From positions 606,001 to 670,000 of the forward strand of contig JAGYJX010000005.1 of NCBI GenBank assembly GCA_018401495.1: 64,000 nt of DNA, read 5' to 3'. The notes under the pieces were generated by a model. The model made no database searches and had not been told where the DNA came from. It worked only from the letters and a program-made list of their open reading frames with translations. How positions within the stretch are numbered: position 1 is the first letter of the stretch; each line of letters begins with the position of its first letter. Shown here piece after piece: positions 55,284 to 64,000 of this stretch. Source of the DNA: Rhodospirillaceae bacterium (lineage in GTDB: Bacteria > Pseudomonadota > Alphaproteobacteria > Thalassobaculales > Thalassobaculaceae). The translations under genes were made by a program, and so were the position numbers.

Positions 55284-56120
55284 ATGCCCGTCCGCGACAT
55301 CGACCACGTCGTCGTCATGACCCGCGACCTGGAATCGGCGCGCGCCGGCTGGGAGCAGCTCGGCTTCACCACCACGCCGCGGGCCGTGCACCCGTTCGGC
55401 ACCGCCAACAGCCTGATCCAGCTGCAGGGCAATTTCGTCGAGCTGCTGGAGATCGACGACCCGGCCCGGATCCCCGAGATGGCCGGCAACGCCTTCAGCT
55501 TCGCCGCCCACAACCGGGCCTTCCTGGAGGCGGTCGGCGAGGGCGCCTCGATGCTGGTGCTGACCAGCGACGACCGCGACGCCGACCGGGCCGGCTGGGA
55601 GCGCCTCGGCCTGCGCGGCTACGATCCGGTCGACTTCGAGCGCAAGGCCCGGCTGCCGGACGGCAGCGACACCCGGGTGGCGTTCTCGCTGGCCTTCACC
55701 GGCGACCCGTCGCTGGCCGGGCTGGCGTTCTTCGTGTGCCAGCAGCACACCCCGGACGCGTTCTGGAAGCCCGACTACCAGCGCCACCGCAACGGCGCCG
55801 AGCGCATCACCGCCGTCACCATCGCCGCCCAGGACCCGCAGTCGGCCAGACCGTTCCTCGAGGGCTATTCCGGGGGAACCGCCGGGCCGGCGGCGCCCGA
55901 CGGCTGCTACCCGGTCGCGCTCCGGCAGGACCGCCTCGACGTGGTACCGGGCGGTCCGGCGGCGATCCCGGCGATCGAGATCGCGGTCGCCGACGTCGAG
56001 GCGGCGGCGGCGCTGGTGCCGGGCGCCTGGCGCGACGGAGCGGCGATCGTCCTGCCGTCGGAGATCACCAACGGCGTCACCCTGCGCCTGGTGCCGCGGA
56101 AGCCCATTTCCGCGTCATGA
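55284..56120 (+). CDS. VOC-superfamily protein (glyoxalase-like)
   Basis: 278 residues. The paired betaalphabetabetabeta modules are seen in DIDHVVVMTRDLESARAGWE with LGFTTTP, and RITAVTIAAQDPQSARPFLE. A metal-binding Glu may lie in NFVELLEIDDPAR. The substrate is unknown; related proteins are dioxygenases or glyoxalases. The start at 55284 follows CGGAGGAAACC. Its stop overlaps the MFS start (ATGA). The frame is intact. Confidence 0.83.
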   Translation: MPVRDIDHVVVMTRDLESARAGWEQLGFTTTPRAVHPFGTANSLIQLQGNFVELLEIDDPARIPEMAGNAFSFAAHNRAFLEAVGEGASMLVLTSDDRDADRAGWERLGLRGYDPVDFERKARLPDGSDTRVAFSLAFTGDPSLAGLAFFVCQQHTPDAFWKPDYQRHRNGAERITAVTIAAQDPQSARPFLEGYSGGTAGPAAPDGCYPVALRQDRLDVVPGGPAAIPAIEIAVADVEAAAALVPGAWRDGAAIVLPSEITNGVTLRLVPRKPISAS

Positions 56121-57388
56121 CCGCCACCCCTTCGGAGGCCGCGGCCGCCACGCCGGGCATGGCGCGGCTGATCGCGGTCGTGTTCCTGCCGTTCGCCGGC
56201 GGCTATTTCCTGTCCTACCTGTTCCGGTCGATCAACGCGGTGATCGCCCCGCAGCTGACCGCCGAGCTCGGCCTGACCGCGGCCGACCTCGGCCTGCTGA
56301 CCAGCTGCTACTTCCTCGCCTTCGCCAGCTTCCAGCTGCCGCTCGGCCTGCTGCTGGACCGCTACGGCCCGCGCCGGGTCCAGTCGATCCTGCTGCTGTC
56401 GGCCGCGGTCGGGGCGCTGCTGTTCGCGGTCGGCGACAGCATGGTGGAGCTGGCGATCGCCCGCGCCCTGATCGGCCTCGGCGCGGCCGGCGGGCTGATG
56501 GCGTCGTTCAAGGCCATCACCCTGTGGTTCCCCAAGCAGCGCTGGCCGCTGATCAACGGCTGCTTCCTCGCGATGGGCGGGCTCGGCGCGATCGCCGCCA
56601 CCGCCCCGCTCGAAGAGGCGCTCGAGATCGTCGACTGGCGCGGCGTCTTCTTCGCCCTGGCCGGCGTCACGGTGGCGGTGGCGGCGCTGATCCGGCTGGT
56701 GGTGCCGGAGCGCGCCGCCCACGGCGTCGCCGGCGGCACCCTGGGCGAGCAGATCGCCGGCTTCCGGGTGGTGTTCGGCGACCGCCTGTTCTGGCGGGTG
56801 GCGCCGCTGGCGGTGACGACCATGGCCGCCAACCTGGCGATCCAGGGGCTGTGGGCCGGACCGTGGCTGCGCGACGTCGCCGGCTTCGACCGCCACGGCG
56901 TCGCCCTCTACCTGCTGGTGATCGCGGTGGCGATGACGGTCGGCTTCGTGCTGACCGGCGCGCTCGCCGATTACTGCGGCCGGCGCGGCATCGGGCTGAT
57001 CCCGGTGGTCGGCTGGCTCTCCGCCCTGTTCATCCTGGCGCAGGCGGCGATCACCCTGGAACTGGCCCCGTCGGCCATGACGCCGTGGATCGGCTTCGGC
57101 CTGATGGCGAACGCGGCCGCGCTCATCTACCCGCTGATCAACCGTCACTTCCCGATAGCGCTGGCCGGACGCGCGTCGACCGGGCTCAACACCTTCGCGT
57201 TCTTCGGCGCCTTCGCCGGCCAGTACCTGCTGGGCGCCGCCATCGACCTGTGGCCGCCGGTGGACGGCGGCGGCTACCTGCCGGAAGCCTACCGCTGGTC
57301 GTTCGGCGCGATGTTGATCCTGCAGATCGCCAGCCTGGCGTGGTATCTGGTGCCCGGGGGAACGCATGAGCCGGAGGTCGCTCGGTGA
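56117..57388 (+). CDS. MFS transporter
   Basis: 423 residues with 12 predicted hydrophobic segments. The motif A-like loop after TM2 is LPLGLLLDRYGPRRVQSILL. Other features are TSCYFLAFASFQLPLGLLLD and ARALIGLGAAGGLMASFKAI. It resembles the nitrate/sialate-like and general drug-type MFS groups, and the substrate cannot be named. Translationally coupled to the VOC gene upstream and, by GTGA, to the small gene downstream. The frame is intact. Confidence 0.9.
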   Translation: MTATPSEAAAATPGMARLIAVVFLPFAGGYFLSYLFRSINAVIAPQLTAELGLTAADLGLLTSCYFLAFASFQLPLGLLLDRYGPRRVQSILLLSAAVGALLFAVGDSMVELAIARALIGLGAAGGLMASFKAITLWFPKQRWPLINGCFLAMGGLGAIAATAPLEEALEIVDWRGVFFALAGVTVAVAALIRLVVPERAAHGVAGGTLGEQIAGFRVVFGDRLFWRVAPLAVTTMAANLAIQGLWAGPWLRDVAGFDRHGVALYLLVIAVAMTVGFVLTGALADYCGRRGIGLIPVVGWLSALFILAQAAITLELAPSAMTPWIGFGLMANAAALIYPLINRHFPIALAGRASTGLNTFAFFGAFAGQYLLGAAIDLWPPVDGGGYLPEAYRWSFGAMLILQIASLAWYLVPGGTHEPEVAR

Positions 57389-57702
57389 GCCGTGACGTCA
57401 AGACCGAGGCTTTCGCCATGGCCTCGTTCGTGCTGCTGGTGAACACCCTGCGGACCCTGGTTCGCAAGGGCGTGCTCGAGCGCCTGGAGGCGGTCGAGAT
57501 GGTCGACGAGGCGCGCCGGCAGCTCGACCAGCTGATCGCCGCCAACCGCAGCGACCGCAGCGTCATGCTGGAGCGCGAACTGCTGGACTACGAGGCGATC
57601 TTCCGGGACATCGACGACCGCGCCGCCGAGGACCTGCTGCGCACCCTGCGCGACGCCCTGAACCGGATCATGGAAGACCCGGACGAGCCGATGGATTTGT
57701 GA
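57385..57702 (+). CDS. Small helical protein of unknown function
   Basis: 105 residues, largely helical and acidic, beginning MSRDVKTEAFAMASFVLLVN, then TLVRKGVLERLEAVEMVDEA, ending MEDPDEPMDL. No membrane segment or known motif. GTG at 57385 overlaps the MFS stop by GTGA, so it is part of that operon. Confidence 0.65.
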   Translation: MSRDVKTEAFAMASFVLLVNTLRTLVRKGVLERLEAVEMVDEARRQLDQLIAANRSDRSVMLERELLDYEAIFRDIDDRAAEDLLRTLRDALNRIMEDPDEPMDL

Positions 57703-57803
57703 ATGGCCCGGCGGCGGTTGGGTGACTTTGGCCCCCTTTCGCCGCAAATCAGGCGTGCTAAGGTCGCTTCACCGAATATTCGCACCCGTTCCGGGAGAAC
57801 ACC

Positions 57804-59185
57804 ATGAGCTTCCAGCCGAACTCGCCGGCGGCGCGTGACGTCGCCTACTTCCTGCACCCCTACACCAACGCCAAGGCCCACGAGCAGAACGGCCCGATGA
57901 TCATCGAGCGCGGCGAGGGCGTCTATGTCTACGACGACGCCGGCAAGCCCTACCTGGAGGCCATGGCCGGCCTGTGGTGCGCGTCGCTCGGCTTCAACGA
58001 GAAGCGCCTGGTGAAGGCGGCGACCGACCAGCTCAACAAGCTGCCCTACTACCACACCTTCGCCCACAAGGCGCACCTGCCGGGCATCGACCTGGCCGAG
58101 AAGCTGATCAAGCTGGCGCCGGTGCCGATGTCGAAGGTGTTCTTCTGCAGCTCCGGCTCGGAAGCCAACGACACCGCGATCAAGCTGGTGTGGTACTACA
58201 ACAACGCCCGCGGCCGTCACGCCAAGAAGAAGTTCATCAGCCGCATCAAGGGCTATCACGGCGTCACCATCGCCTCGGCCAGCCTGACCGGCACGCCGGT
58301 GAACCACCCGGCTTCGACCTGCCGCTCGCCGGCTTCAAGCACACCTCGAACCCGCACTACTACCGCTTCGGCCTGGAAGGCGAGAGCGAGGAGGAGTTCG
58401 CGACCCGCATGGCGGCCGATCTCGAGGCCATGATCCTCGAGGAGGGCCCGGAGACGGTCGCCGCCTTCATCGCCGAGCCGATCCAGGGCGCCGGCGGCGT
58501 CATCGTCCCGCCGAAGACCTACTTCGCCAAGATCCAGGCGGTCCTGAAGAAGTACGACGTGCTGATGGTCGCCGACGAGGTGATCTGCGGGTTCGGGCGC
58601 ACCGGCAATTTCTGGGGCTCCGAGACGGTCGGCATCAAGCCGGACATCCTGACCTGCGCCAAGGCGCTGTCGGCGAGCTACCTGCCGATCTCGGCGGTGA
58701 TGATCAGCGAGGACGTCTACCAGCCGATCGCCCAGGCCAGCGCCGACCTCGGCGTGCTCGGCCACGGCTACACCTACTCGGCCCACCCGGTGTGCGCCGC
58801 GGTGGCGCTGGAGACCCTGAAGATCTACGAGGAACGCGACCTGCTCGGCCATGTCCGCGCCGTGTCGCCGCACTTCGAGAAGCGCCTGCACGCCCTGATC
58901 GACCACCCGCTGATCGGTGAGACCCGCGGCGTCGGCCTGATCGGCGCGGTCGAGATCGTCGCCGACAAGGCCACCAAGAAGCCGTTCGACCCGAAGGCCG
59001 GCGCCGGCGCGCTGGTCTACAAGGCGGCGGCCGAGCACGGCCTGATCGTGCGGTCGATCGGCGACAACATCGCCTTCACGCCGCCGCTGATCATCACCGA
59101 GAGCCAGATCGACGAGCTGTTCGACAAGATGAGCCTGGCGCTCGACGACGGCCTCGCCGCGCTGAAGAAGGCGCAGGCGGCGTAA
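57804..59185 (+). CDS. Class III aminotransferase (omega-amino acid/putrescine-pyruvate type, one frameshift)
   Basis: About 460 residues, PLP-dependent. Family marks are GLWCASLGFNEKRL, FCSSGSEANDTAIKLVWYYN, SRIKGYHGVTIASASLTGT, the Asp of LMVADEVICGFGRTGNFWGS, and the PLP-binding Lys in LTCAKALSASYLP. A -1 change near 58312, repaired as a missing third base of a Pro codon, joins VNHP to GFDLPLAGFKHTSNPHYYRF. The fold and sequence resemble omega-amino acid:pyruvate and polyamine aminotransferases. It is monocistronic and ends before a strong hairpin. Confidence 0.87.
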
Positions 59186-59211
59186 GGCACCGACCTCTGA
59201 ACAGCGTCACC

Positions 59212-59235
59212 GGAGGGGGCCGTCTGGCCCCCTCC
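59212..59235. terminator. Strong hairpin after aminotransferase
   Basis: GGAGGGGGCC and GGCCCCCTCC form a perfect 10-bp stem with a GTCT loop. It is 27 bp after the aminotransferase stop. A short T-containing stretch (GCCGTTTCG) follows, weak for an intrinsic terminator but compatible in a GC-rich genome. Confidence 0.7.
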
Positions 59236-59282
59236 GCCGTTTCGCCGTTCGCGCTTCACCCTCGACGGACCCGAGCTTCTCC

Positions 59283-60281
59283 ATGCCGCCGGTCATCGAC
59301 GCCCACGCGCACTTCCTGCCCGAGGCCCTGGTCGCCGCCCTGCGCGCCCGGCGCGAAGCGCCCGACATCCGCGCCGAACCCGGCGGCGGCGAGAGCTTCG
59401 GCATCCACCGCACCCGGATGCCGTACGGCCGCGCCTACGACGATCTCGACGCCCGGCTGGCGCGCATGGACGCCCTCGGCGTCGACCGGCAGATCCTGTC
59501 GCTGCCGGGGTTGTTCGGCATCGATTCCCGGCCGGCCGAACAGGCTCTGCCGCTGGTGCGGGCGTTCAACGACGGCGTCGCCGCGCTGGTCCGGCGGCAT
59601 CCCGACCGGTTCTCGGGCATCGCCGCCCTGCCGCTTGCCGACACCGCGGCCGCCGCCGAGGAGTACCGCCGGGCCCGCGGCCTCGGCCTCAGCGGCATGA
59701 TCCTGCCGGGCGACGCGTTCGTCAGCGTCGCCGCCGCCGAACGGGTCCGGCCGCTGCTCGACCTCGCGGGCGCGATCGGCGGGCTGGTGTTCGTGCACCC
59801 CGGCCCGCTGCCGGACGCCGCGGCAGGGCCGGTCGATGCCGCGGCCCCGCATTCCGACAGCGTGGTGCACCGCCGGGTAACCGTCGACATCCAGAACCGC
59901 ATGACCGAGGTGATGGTGACCCTGGCGCTCACCGATTTCCTCGACGCCTTCCCGTCGGTGCCGGTCCAGGTCGCCAACCTCGGCGGCAGCCTGCCGTTCG
60001 TGATCGAGCGCATGGACCACGTCTACGCCCTGCGGCACCCCGAGGCGCCGCCGCCGTCGCGGTCGCTGCGGCCGCTGTACGTCGACGCCGCCTCGCTCGG
60101 CCCTCGGGCGATCGCGCTCGCCGCCGAGGTGTACGGCGCCGACCGCGTGCTGTTCGGCAGCGACGCTCCGATCTTCGACGACGCCCGCTGCCTGGATGCG
60201 GTCCGGGAGGCGCGTCTGTCGGCGGCGGAGCGGGACATGATCGCCGGCGGCAACGCCGCCACAATGCTGGCGCTGACCTGA
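59283..60281 (+). CDS. Amidohydrolase, ACMSD-like decarboxylase family
   Basis: 332-residue TIM-barrel protein of amidohydrolase-2 type. HxH metal ligands are in VIDAHAHFLPEAL near residues 4-16. Further motifs are LVFVHPGPLPD, LGGSLPFVIERMDHVYA and the metal Asp in VLFGSDAPIFDD. Family members decarboxylate aromatic or muconate semialdehyde acids such as aminocarboxymuconate semialdehyde. The substrate is inferred only at family level. The frame is intact. Confidence 0.83.
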   Translation: MPPVIDAHAHFLPEALVAALRARREAPDIRAEPGGGESFGIHRTRMPYGRAYDDLDARLARMDALGVDRQILSLPGLFGIDSRPAEQALPLVRAFNDGVAALVRRHPDRFSGIAALPLADTAAAAEEYRRARGLGLSGMILPGDAFVSVAAAERVRPLLDLAGAIGGLVFVHPGPLPDAAAGPVDAAAPHSDSVVHRRVTVDIQNRMTEVMVTLALTDFLDAFPSVPVQVANLGGSLPFVIERMDHVYALRHPEAPPPSRSLRPLYVDAASLGPRAIALAAEVYGADRVLFGSDAPIFDDARCLDAVREARLSAAERDMIAGGNAATMLALT

Positions 60282-60354
60282 CTGGCAACCGGGGCCGGTT
60301 GCCTGTATTCGGGTGGGCGACCCGCCGATGCCCTCGCCGCAACGCAGCCGAGCC

Positions 60355-61252
60355 ATGCCCCGCACCGGACCCCTGCTGCCCCACGAACCGCGGATCGCGA
60401 ACCCGGAGGCCGAGCGGGCGCTGACCGAGCGGTTCCTGGCGCCGGCCCTCGACGACCTGGACGCGCTGTTCCGCTGGCTGCGGGCCGACGTCGAGCCGGC
60501 GCTGGCCGCCGCCCGGCCGGTGAAGATGGGCAAGGCCTTCCCGATGGGTCAGTGCCTGGAGATCTCGCGCGGCGTCGAGGCGCGGCTGCGGACGGTCGAG
60601 GCGGCCAGCCTGGACGGCGCGCCGGCCCGGGGCCTGGTCGCGCTGGTCGCCTTCATGAGCCATGGCGGCACCATGCGGAAGGTCTGGGGCGATTTGCGCG
60701 GCGAGTACTTCCAGAACGCCTTCATCGTCGGCTCGCTGTACGTCGACGTCGCCAACGACACGGTGGTGCCGACCAAGCCGGCGGTCGAGATCCTGCCGTT
60801 CGACCGGTCCCGCCTGGTTGCGATCGAGGATTTCCGGCACTACGCGGCGGTGGCGCAGCGCTACTGGGGCGCGCGGCTGTATCCCAACCACGCCCTGCCG
60901 TCGCTGGCGCCGTACTTCCCGATGGTCTCGGTCAGGCCCGACGGCGCGGTGCGGCTGGAGGCGATGTCGGTCTACATGGTGCAGTTGACGCGGGCCGACG
61001 CGTTCCGGCCGAGCGAGGACGTTCTCGGCGACGACGCCATGGACCCCGCGCTTTTCGCCCTGATGGCGGGGGTTCTGGCCGACCCGTCGGCCGACCCGCT
61101 TCCCGCCGACCCTGACCGGTCGCGACCAGGCGCTTCGCGCCTGCCGGGACCATCGCCGCAACGGCTGGGAGGCGCTGGAATCCCGGCGCGAGACGATGGT
61201 GGCGGCGGCCCTCGAGGCGAACCGGCGGCTGGAGCCGCTGCGCGTCGGCTGA
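60355..61252 (+). CDS. Protein of unknown function (one frameshift)
   Basis: About 298 residues. The start is uncertain (ATG 60355, ATG 60328 or GTG 60313). Clear features are FPMGQCLEISRGVEARLRTV, MSHGGTMRKVWGDLRGEYFQ, VPTKPAVEILPFDRSRLVAI and PNHALPSLAPYFPMVSVRPD. At 61104 a Pro codon shows both C and G; repair gives PPTLTGRDQALRACRDHRRN and the end ALEANRRLEPLRVG. No membrane helix. I do not recognise a family name. Confidence 0.65.
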
Positions 61253-61578
61253 CCGCCCCGTCGGCCCCTCTGCGGCATTTCCGCCACACCCGTGGCGCTT
61301 CGACCGATCGCCCGATCGCCTCGCTCGACGGCCCGGAAAGGTTGTGGCAATGTCCCGGCCTCGCTCGGGCGGCCCTCGCCGTTTCCGGGCGGCGATCGAA
61401 AAGGATGCACGATGTCCCAGTCCCAGATCCCGATTCTCGGCCGAATGGCCTGAGGCGCCGGCGTCTGACCTGCGACGCGGACCGGGGGCAAGTCCCCGCC
61501 TGATCCGCTTCGCCCGAGCACGCGACCGGCGCTGCCCTGAACGGGCACCCCCGACCCCTGCGTGCGTGGAGCGAAGCG
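61253..61578 (+). other. 326-bp gap with a possible 13-codon leader ORF
   Basis: Nothing recognisable except a short ORF at 61412-61453 encoding MSQSQIPILGRMA with AAGGA 6 bp before its ATG. It lies 125 bp before the ABC exporter. It could be a leader peptide or chance. A GGGGG/CCCC-type short stem follows near 61485. Confidence 0.3.
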
Positions 61579-63449
61579 ATGGTTCGCTGGATCGAACACC
61601 TCATCAATCCCTTCGGATCGGACCGGCTGGACCAGCCGCCCGACCGTCTCGGCGCGTTCTTCTGGCGCTATGTCAGCCAGGCCTGGGGCCTGATGGCGGT
61701 CGCCATGACGACGGCGGCGGTGATCGCCGTCATCAACGCCGCGCTGTTCGTCTATGTCGGCGTGCTGATCGACCGCACCCAGGTGGCGTCGACGCCGGGG
61801 GCGTTCTTCGCCGAGAACGCCGACCTGCTGTGGTGGGTGGCGTTCCTGCTGGTCGCGGCCCCGGTCGTCGACGCGGTCCACATCCTGCTGGTCAACCAGG
61901 CGGTGGTGCCGGCGTTCACCAACCTGATCCGCTGGCAGACCCACCGCTACGTGCTGCGGCAGAGCCTGTCGTTCTACCAGAACGACTTCGCCGGGCGGAT
62001 CGCCAACAAGGTGATGCAGGCGGCGCTGGCGGTCCGGCGGTCGGTCGCCGACCTGATCAACGCGGTCTGGTACGTCGCGGTGTTCGTGGTCAGCGCGCTG
62101 CTGATCCTGATCGACATCGACCCGCTGCTGGCGGTGCCGATGGTGCTCTGGCTGGTCGCCTACGCCCTGGTGCTGCGCCACTTCATCCCGACCGTGAAGA
62201 ACCGCGCGGCGGCAGCGTCGGAGGCGTATTCGCGGCTGCTCGGCCGGGTGGTCGACAGCTACACCAACATCCTGACGGTGAAGCTGTTCAGCCACGCCAG
62301 CCGGGAGGACGACTACGTGCGCGCCGGCATCGCCGAGCAGAACCAGCGGACCGCCGACGTGATGCGGGCGATGAGCGGCGTCAGCATCGCCGTCGGCGCG
62401 CTGGCCTCCGCCCTGCTCGGCGGCACCGGGGCGATGGCGCTGTGGCTGTGGAGCCAGGAGGCGCTCACCGTCGGCGCGGTGGCGGCGGCGATCGGCCTCG
62501 CCCTGCGGATCACCAACATGTCGCACTGGATCATGTTCGTGCTGACCGGGGTGTCGGAGAACGTCGGAATCGTGCAGGACGGCATGGAGGTGATCTCCCG
62601 GCCGCACGCCGTCGTCGACCGCCCGGACGCGCGCGGATCTGCGGGTCGAGCGCGGCGAGGTGCGCTACGAGGGCATCCGCTTCAACTACGGCCAGGCGGC
62701 GCAGGGCCGCGGCGCGCCGGTGATCGAGGAGCTGACCCTGGCGGTGGCGGCCGGCGAGAAGGTCGGGCTGGTCGGCCGCTCGGGTGCCGGCAAGTCGACG
62801 CTGGTGCAGCTGCTGCTGCGGTTCCACGACCTGGCCGGCGGCCGCATCCTGATCGACGGCCAGGACATCGCCGCGGTGACCCAGGAGAGCCTGCGCCAGA
62901 CCATCGGCATGGTGACCCAGGACACCTCGCTGCTGCACCGCTCGGTGCTCGACAACATCCGCTACGGCCATCCCGAGGCCGGGCTCGAGGCGGTGATCGA
63001 GGCGGCCCGGCGGGCGCAGGCCCACGACTTCATCCTCGGCCTGGAGGACGGGCGCGGCGCGGCGCGGCTACGACGCCCATGTCGGCGAGCGCGGCGTCAA
63101 GCTGTCGGGCGGCCAGCGCCAGCGCATCGCGATCGCCCGGGTGCTGCTGAAGAACGCCCCGATCCTGATCCTGGACGAGGCGACCTCGGCGCTCGACTCC
63201 GAGGTCGAGGCGGCGATCCAGGAGCAGCTGTTCAACCTGATGGCCGGCAAGACCGTGATCGCCATCGCCCACCGGCTGTCGACGATCGCGGCCATGGACC
63301 GGCTGGTGATCATGGACCAGGGCCGGATCGTCGAGCAGGGCAGCCACGGCGACCTGCTGGCGCGCGGCGGCCTCTACGCCGGCATGTGGGCCCGCCAGGC
63401 CGGCGGCTTCCTGGCCAAGGAGGACGCCGAGGCGAACGCGGCGGAGTAG
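61579..63449 (+). CDS. ABC exporter, fused permease-ATPase (two frameshifts)
   Basis: About 622 residues, type IV (multidrug/lipid) exporter half-transporter. The six-helix TMD contains [20 protein letters not shown] and [20 protein letters not shown]. In the NBD are Walker [20 protein letters not shown]-loop [14 protein letters not shown], signature [17 protein letters not shown], Walker [18 protein letters not shown] and H-loop [11 protein letters not shown]. Frame changes at 62634 (Arg codon) and 63064 (Ala codon) are needed. It exports an unknown substrate as a homodimer. Confidence 0.9.
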
Positions 63450-63532
63450 CGGCGGGTGGCGGAGCGGCGGGTGGACCCGGCTCGCGCTAAGGAGCGGCGC
63501 TCGTTCGCTGCAGGAGCGCCCCCTAATTCATC

Positions 63533-64000
63533 GTCACCCCGGAAGCCGAGGCGAAGCCGCGGCTGTCCGGGGCCCACCGGGTGACGGCGGCTCGCCGCGG
63601 GTTCGGCGACGGGCGGCGGTGGGTCCGGCTCGACGCGCCAGGCGCGCTCGTCCGGGGTGACGACGGTGAGGGAGGCGCTCGTCTCGCTGCATGAGCGCTC
63701 CCTACATCTATCGTCACCCCGGAAGCCGAGGCGAAGCCGCGGCTATCCGGGGCCCACGGAGCGACGGCGGCTCGCCGCGGGTTCCGGCGGACGGAGCGGC
63801 GGGTGGGCCCCGGCTCGACCGCGCCGCGGGCGCGCTCGTCCGGGGTGACGACAGAGTGAGGGGAGGCGCTCGTTCGTTGCAGGGGCGCTCCCCCAATTTA
63901 TCGTCACCCCGGAAGCCGAGGCGAAGCCGCGGCTGTCCGGGGCCCACCGAGCGACGGCGGCTCGCCGCGGGTCCGCCGACGGAGCGGCGGGTGGGCCCCG
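63533..64000. repeat. Second palindrome family, three tandem copies
   Basis: Copies at 63533-63661, 63713-63849 and from 63903 past the window end. Each starts GTCACCCCGGAAGCCGAGG and ends GTCCGGGGTGAC, an almost perfect 12-bp inverted end. The spacer before each (GAGGCGCTCGT..., GAGCGCTCCC) is also repeated, giving a period of about 180-190 bp. A partial inverted copy lies near 12663. Related in design, not in sequence, to the 44.9-46.3 kb family. Confidence 0.85.

Noticed and set aside
383..63065. Programmed ribosomal frameshifting as an explanation of the many frame changes
   Set aside because: Too many unrelated genes are affected, no slippery heptamer or stem recurs, and the changes fit third-base ambiguity.
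1..64000. tRNA or rRNA genes, prophage, integrase or insertion sequence
   Set aside because: None could be recognised on either strand; absence is by eye only, so small RNA genes could have been missed.

Overview
The window reads as chromosome of a GC-rich alphaproteobacterium, plausibly a Rhodospirillales-type organism. The signs are very high GC at third codon positions, the single-cysteine form of ribosomal protein L36, glycolate oxidase GlcDEF, several HpcH/CaiB/amidohydrolase-type catabolic enzymes, and intergenic GC-rich palindromes of the kind common in that class. The exact lineage is an inference. No rRNA, tRNA, CRISPR, integrase or transposase was recognised.

Layout. 1-1.5 kb: end of a chemoreceptor. 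1.55-6.1 kb (minus): glcD, glcE, glcF, with palindromic repeats between glcD and glcE. 6.3-9.5 kb (minus): L36, a methyltransferase, an HpcH/HpaI aldolase and a phosphofructokinase. 9.6-14.6 kb (plus): amidohydrolase, thioesterase, secreted esterase, a small membrane protein and a Na/Pi cotransporter-like protein. 14.6-18.4 kb: LysR regulator divergent from a glutathione S-transferase and a three-part PNPOx/ferredoxin-reductase/2Fe-2S flavoprotein. 18.5-21 kb: Spy-like periplasmic protein, cytochrome c, CsbD, DUF899. 21.3-24.6 kb: enoyl-CoA hydratase and CaiB CoA-transferase (minus), asparaginase (plus), then a sulfatase remnant.

25.4-36.4 kb is an accessory catabolic island with visibly less GC-biased codon use. 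It carries a branched-chain-type ABC importer with a fused permease-ATPase, a PRISE-family enone reductase, an acyl-CoA ligase, an IclR regulator, a thiolase-fold protein without the nucleophilic cysteine, a DUF35 Zn-ribbon/OB protein and three hotdog/MaoC proteins. Most genes overlap or nearly touch. The set resembles the aldolase/hydratase machinery of steroid side-chain catabolism and suggests uptake, CoA activation, enone reduction, hydration and retro-aldol cleavage of an unknown acid. A 13-bp palindrome (AGAAC-N3-RTTCT) lies both behind the importer promoter and just before the IclR gene and is a candidate operator.

36.4-42.6 kb is a second unusual locus: a SARP/BTAD regulator divergent from a vanadium-haloperoxidase/PAP2-like protein with an (NGN)7 N-terminal tract, a subtilisin-like protease without a signal peptide, and a small secreted protein. 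Two GTGAAAA heptamers spaced exactly 11 bp apart lie in the divergent promoter, the geometry expected of a SARP operator.

42.6-53.5 kb (minus): M20 amidohydrolase, ribokinase, a seven-copy array of nested palindromes, a Dpp-type peptide ABC importer (D, F, A, B, C in transcription order) and a CNT nucleoside transporter. 53.7-63.4 kb: nitrilase-family hydrolase, a protein of unknown function, VOC protein, MFS transporter, class III aminotransferase, ACMSD-like amidohydrolase, a second protein of unknown function, an ABC exporter, then a second palindrome family to the window end.

A caution for every reader: about 33 single-base frameshifts interrupt otherwise intact genes. Most +1 sites can be read as a codon carrying two alternative third-position bases side by side, and the -1 sites as a missing third base. 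This looks like a consensus or strain-mixture artefact, so frameshifted genes are annotated as single genes.
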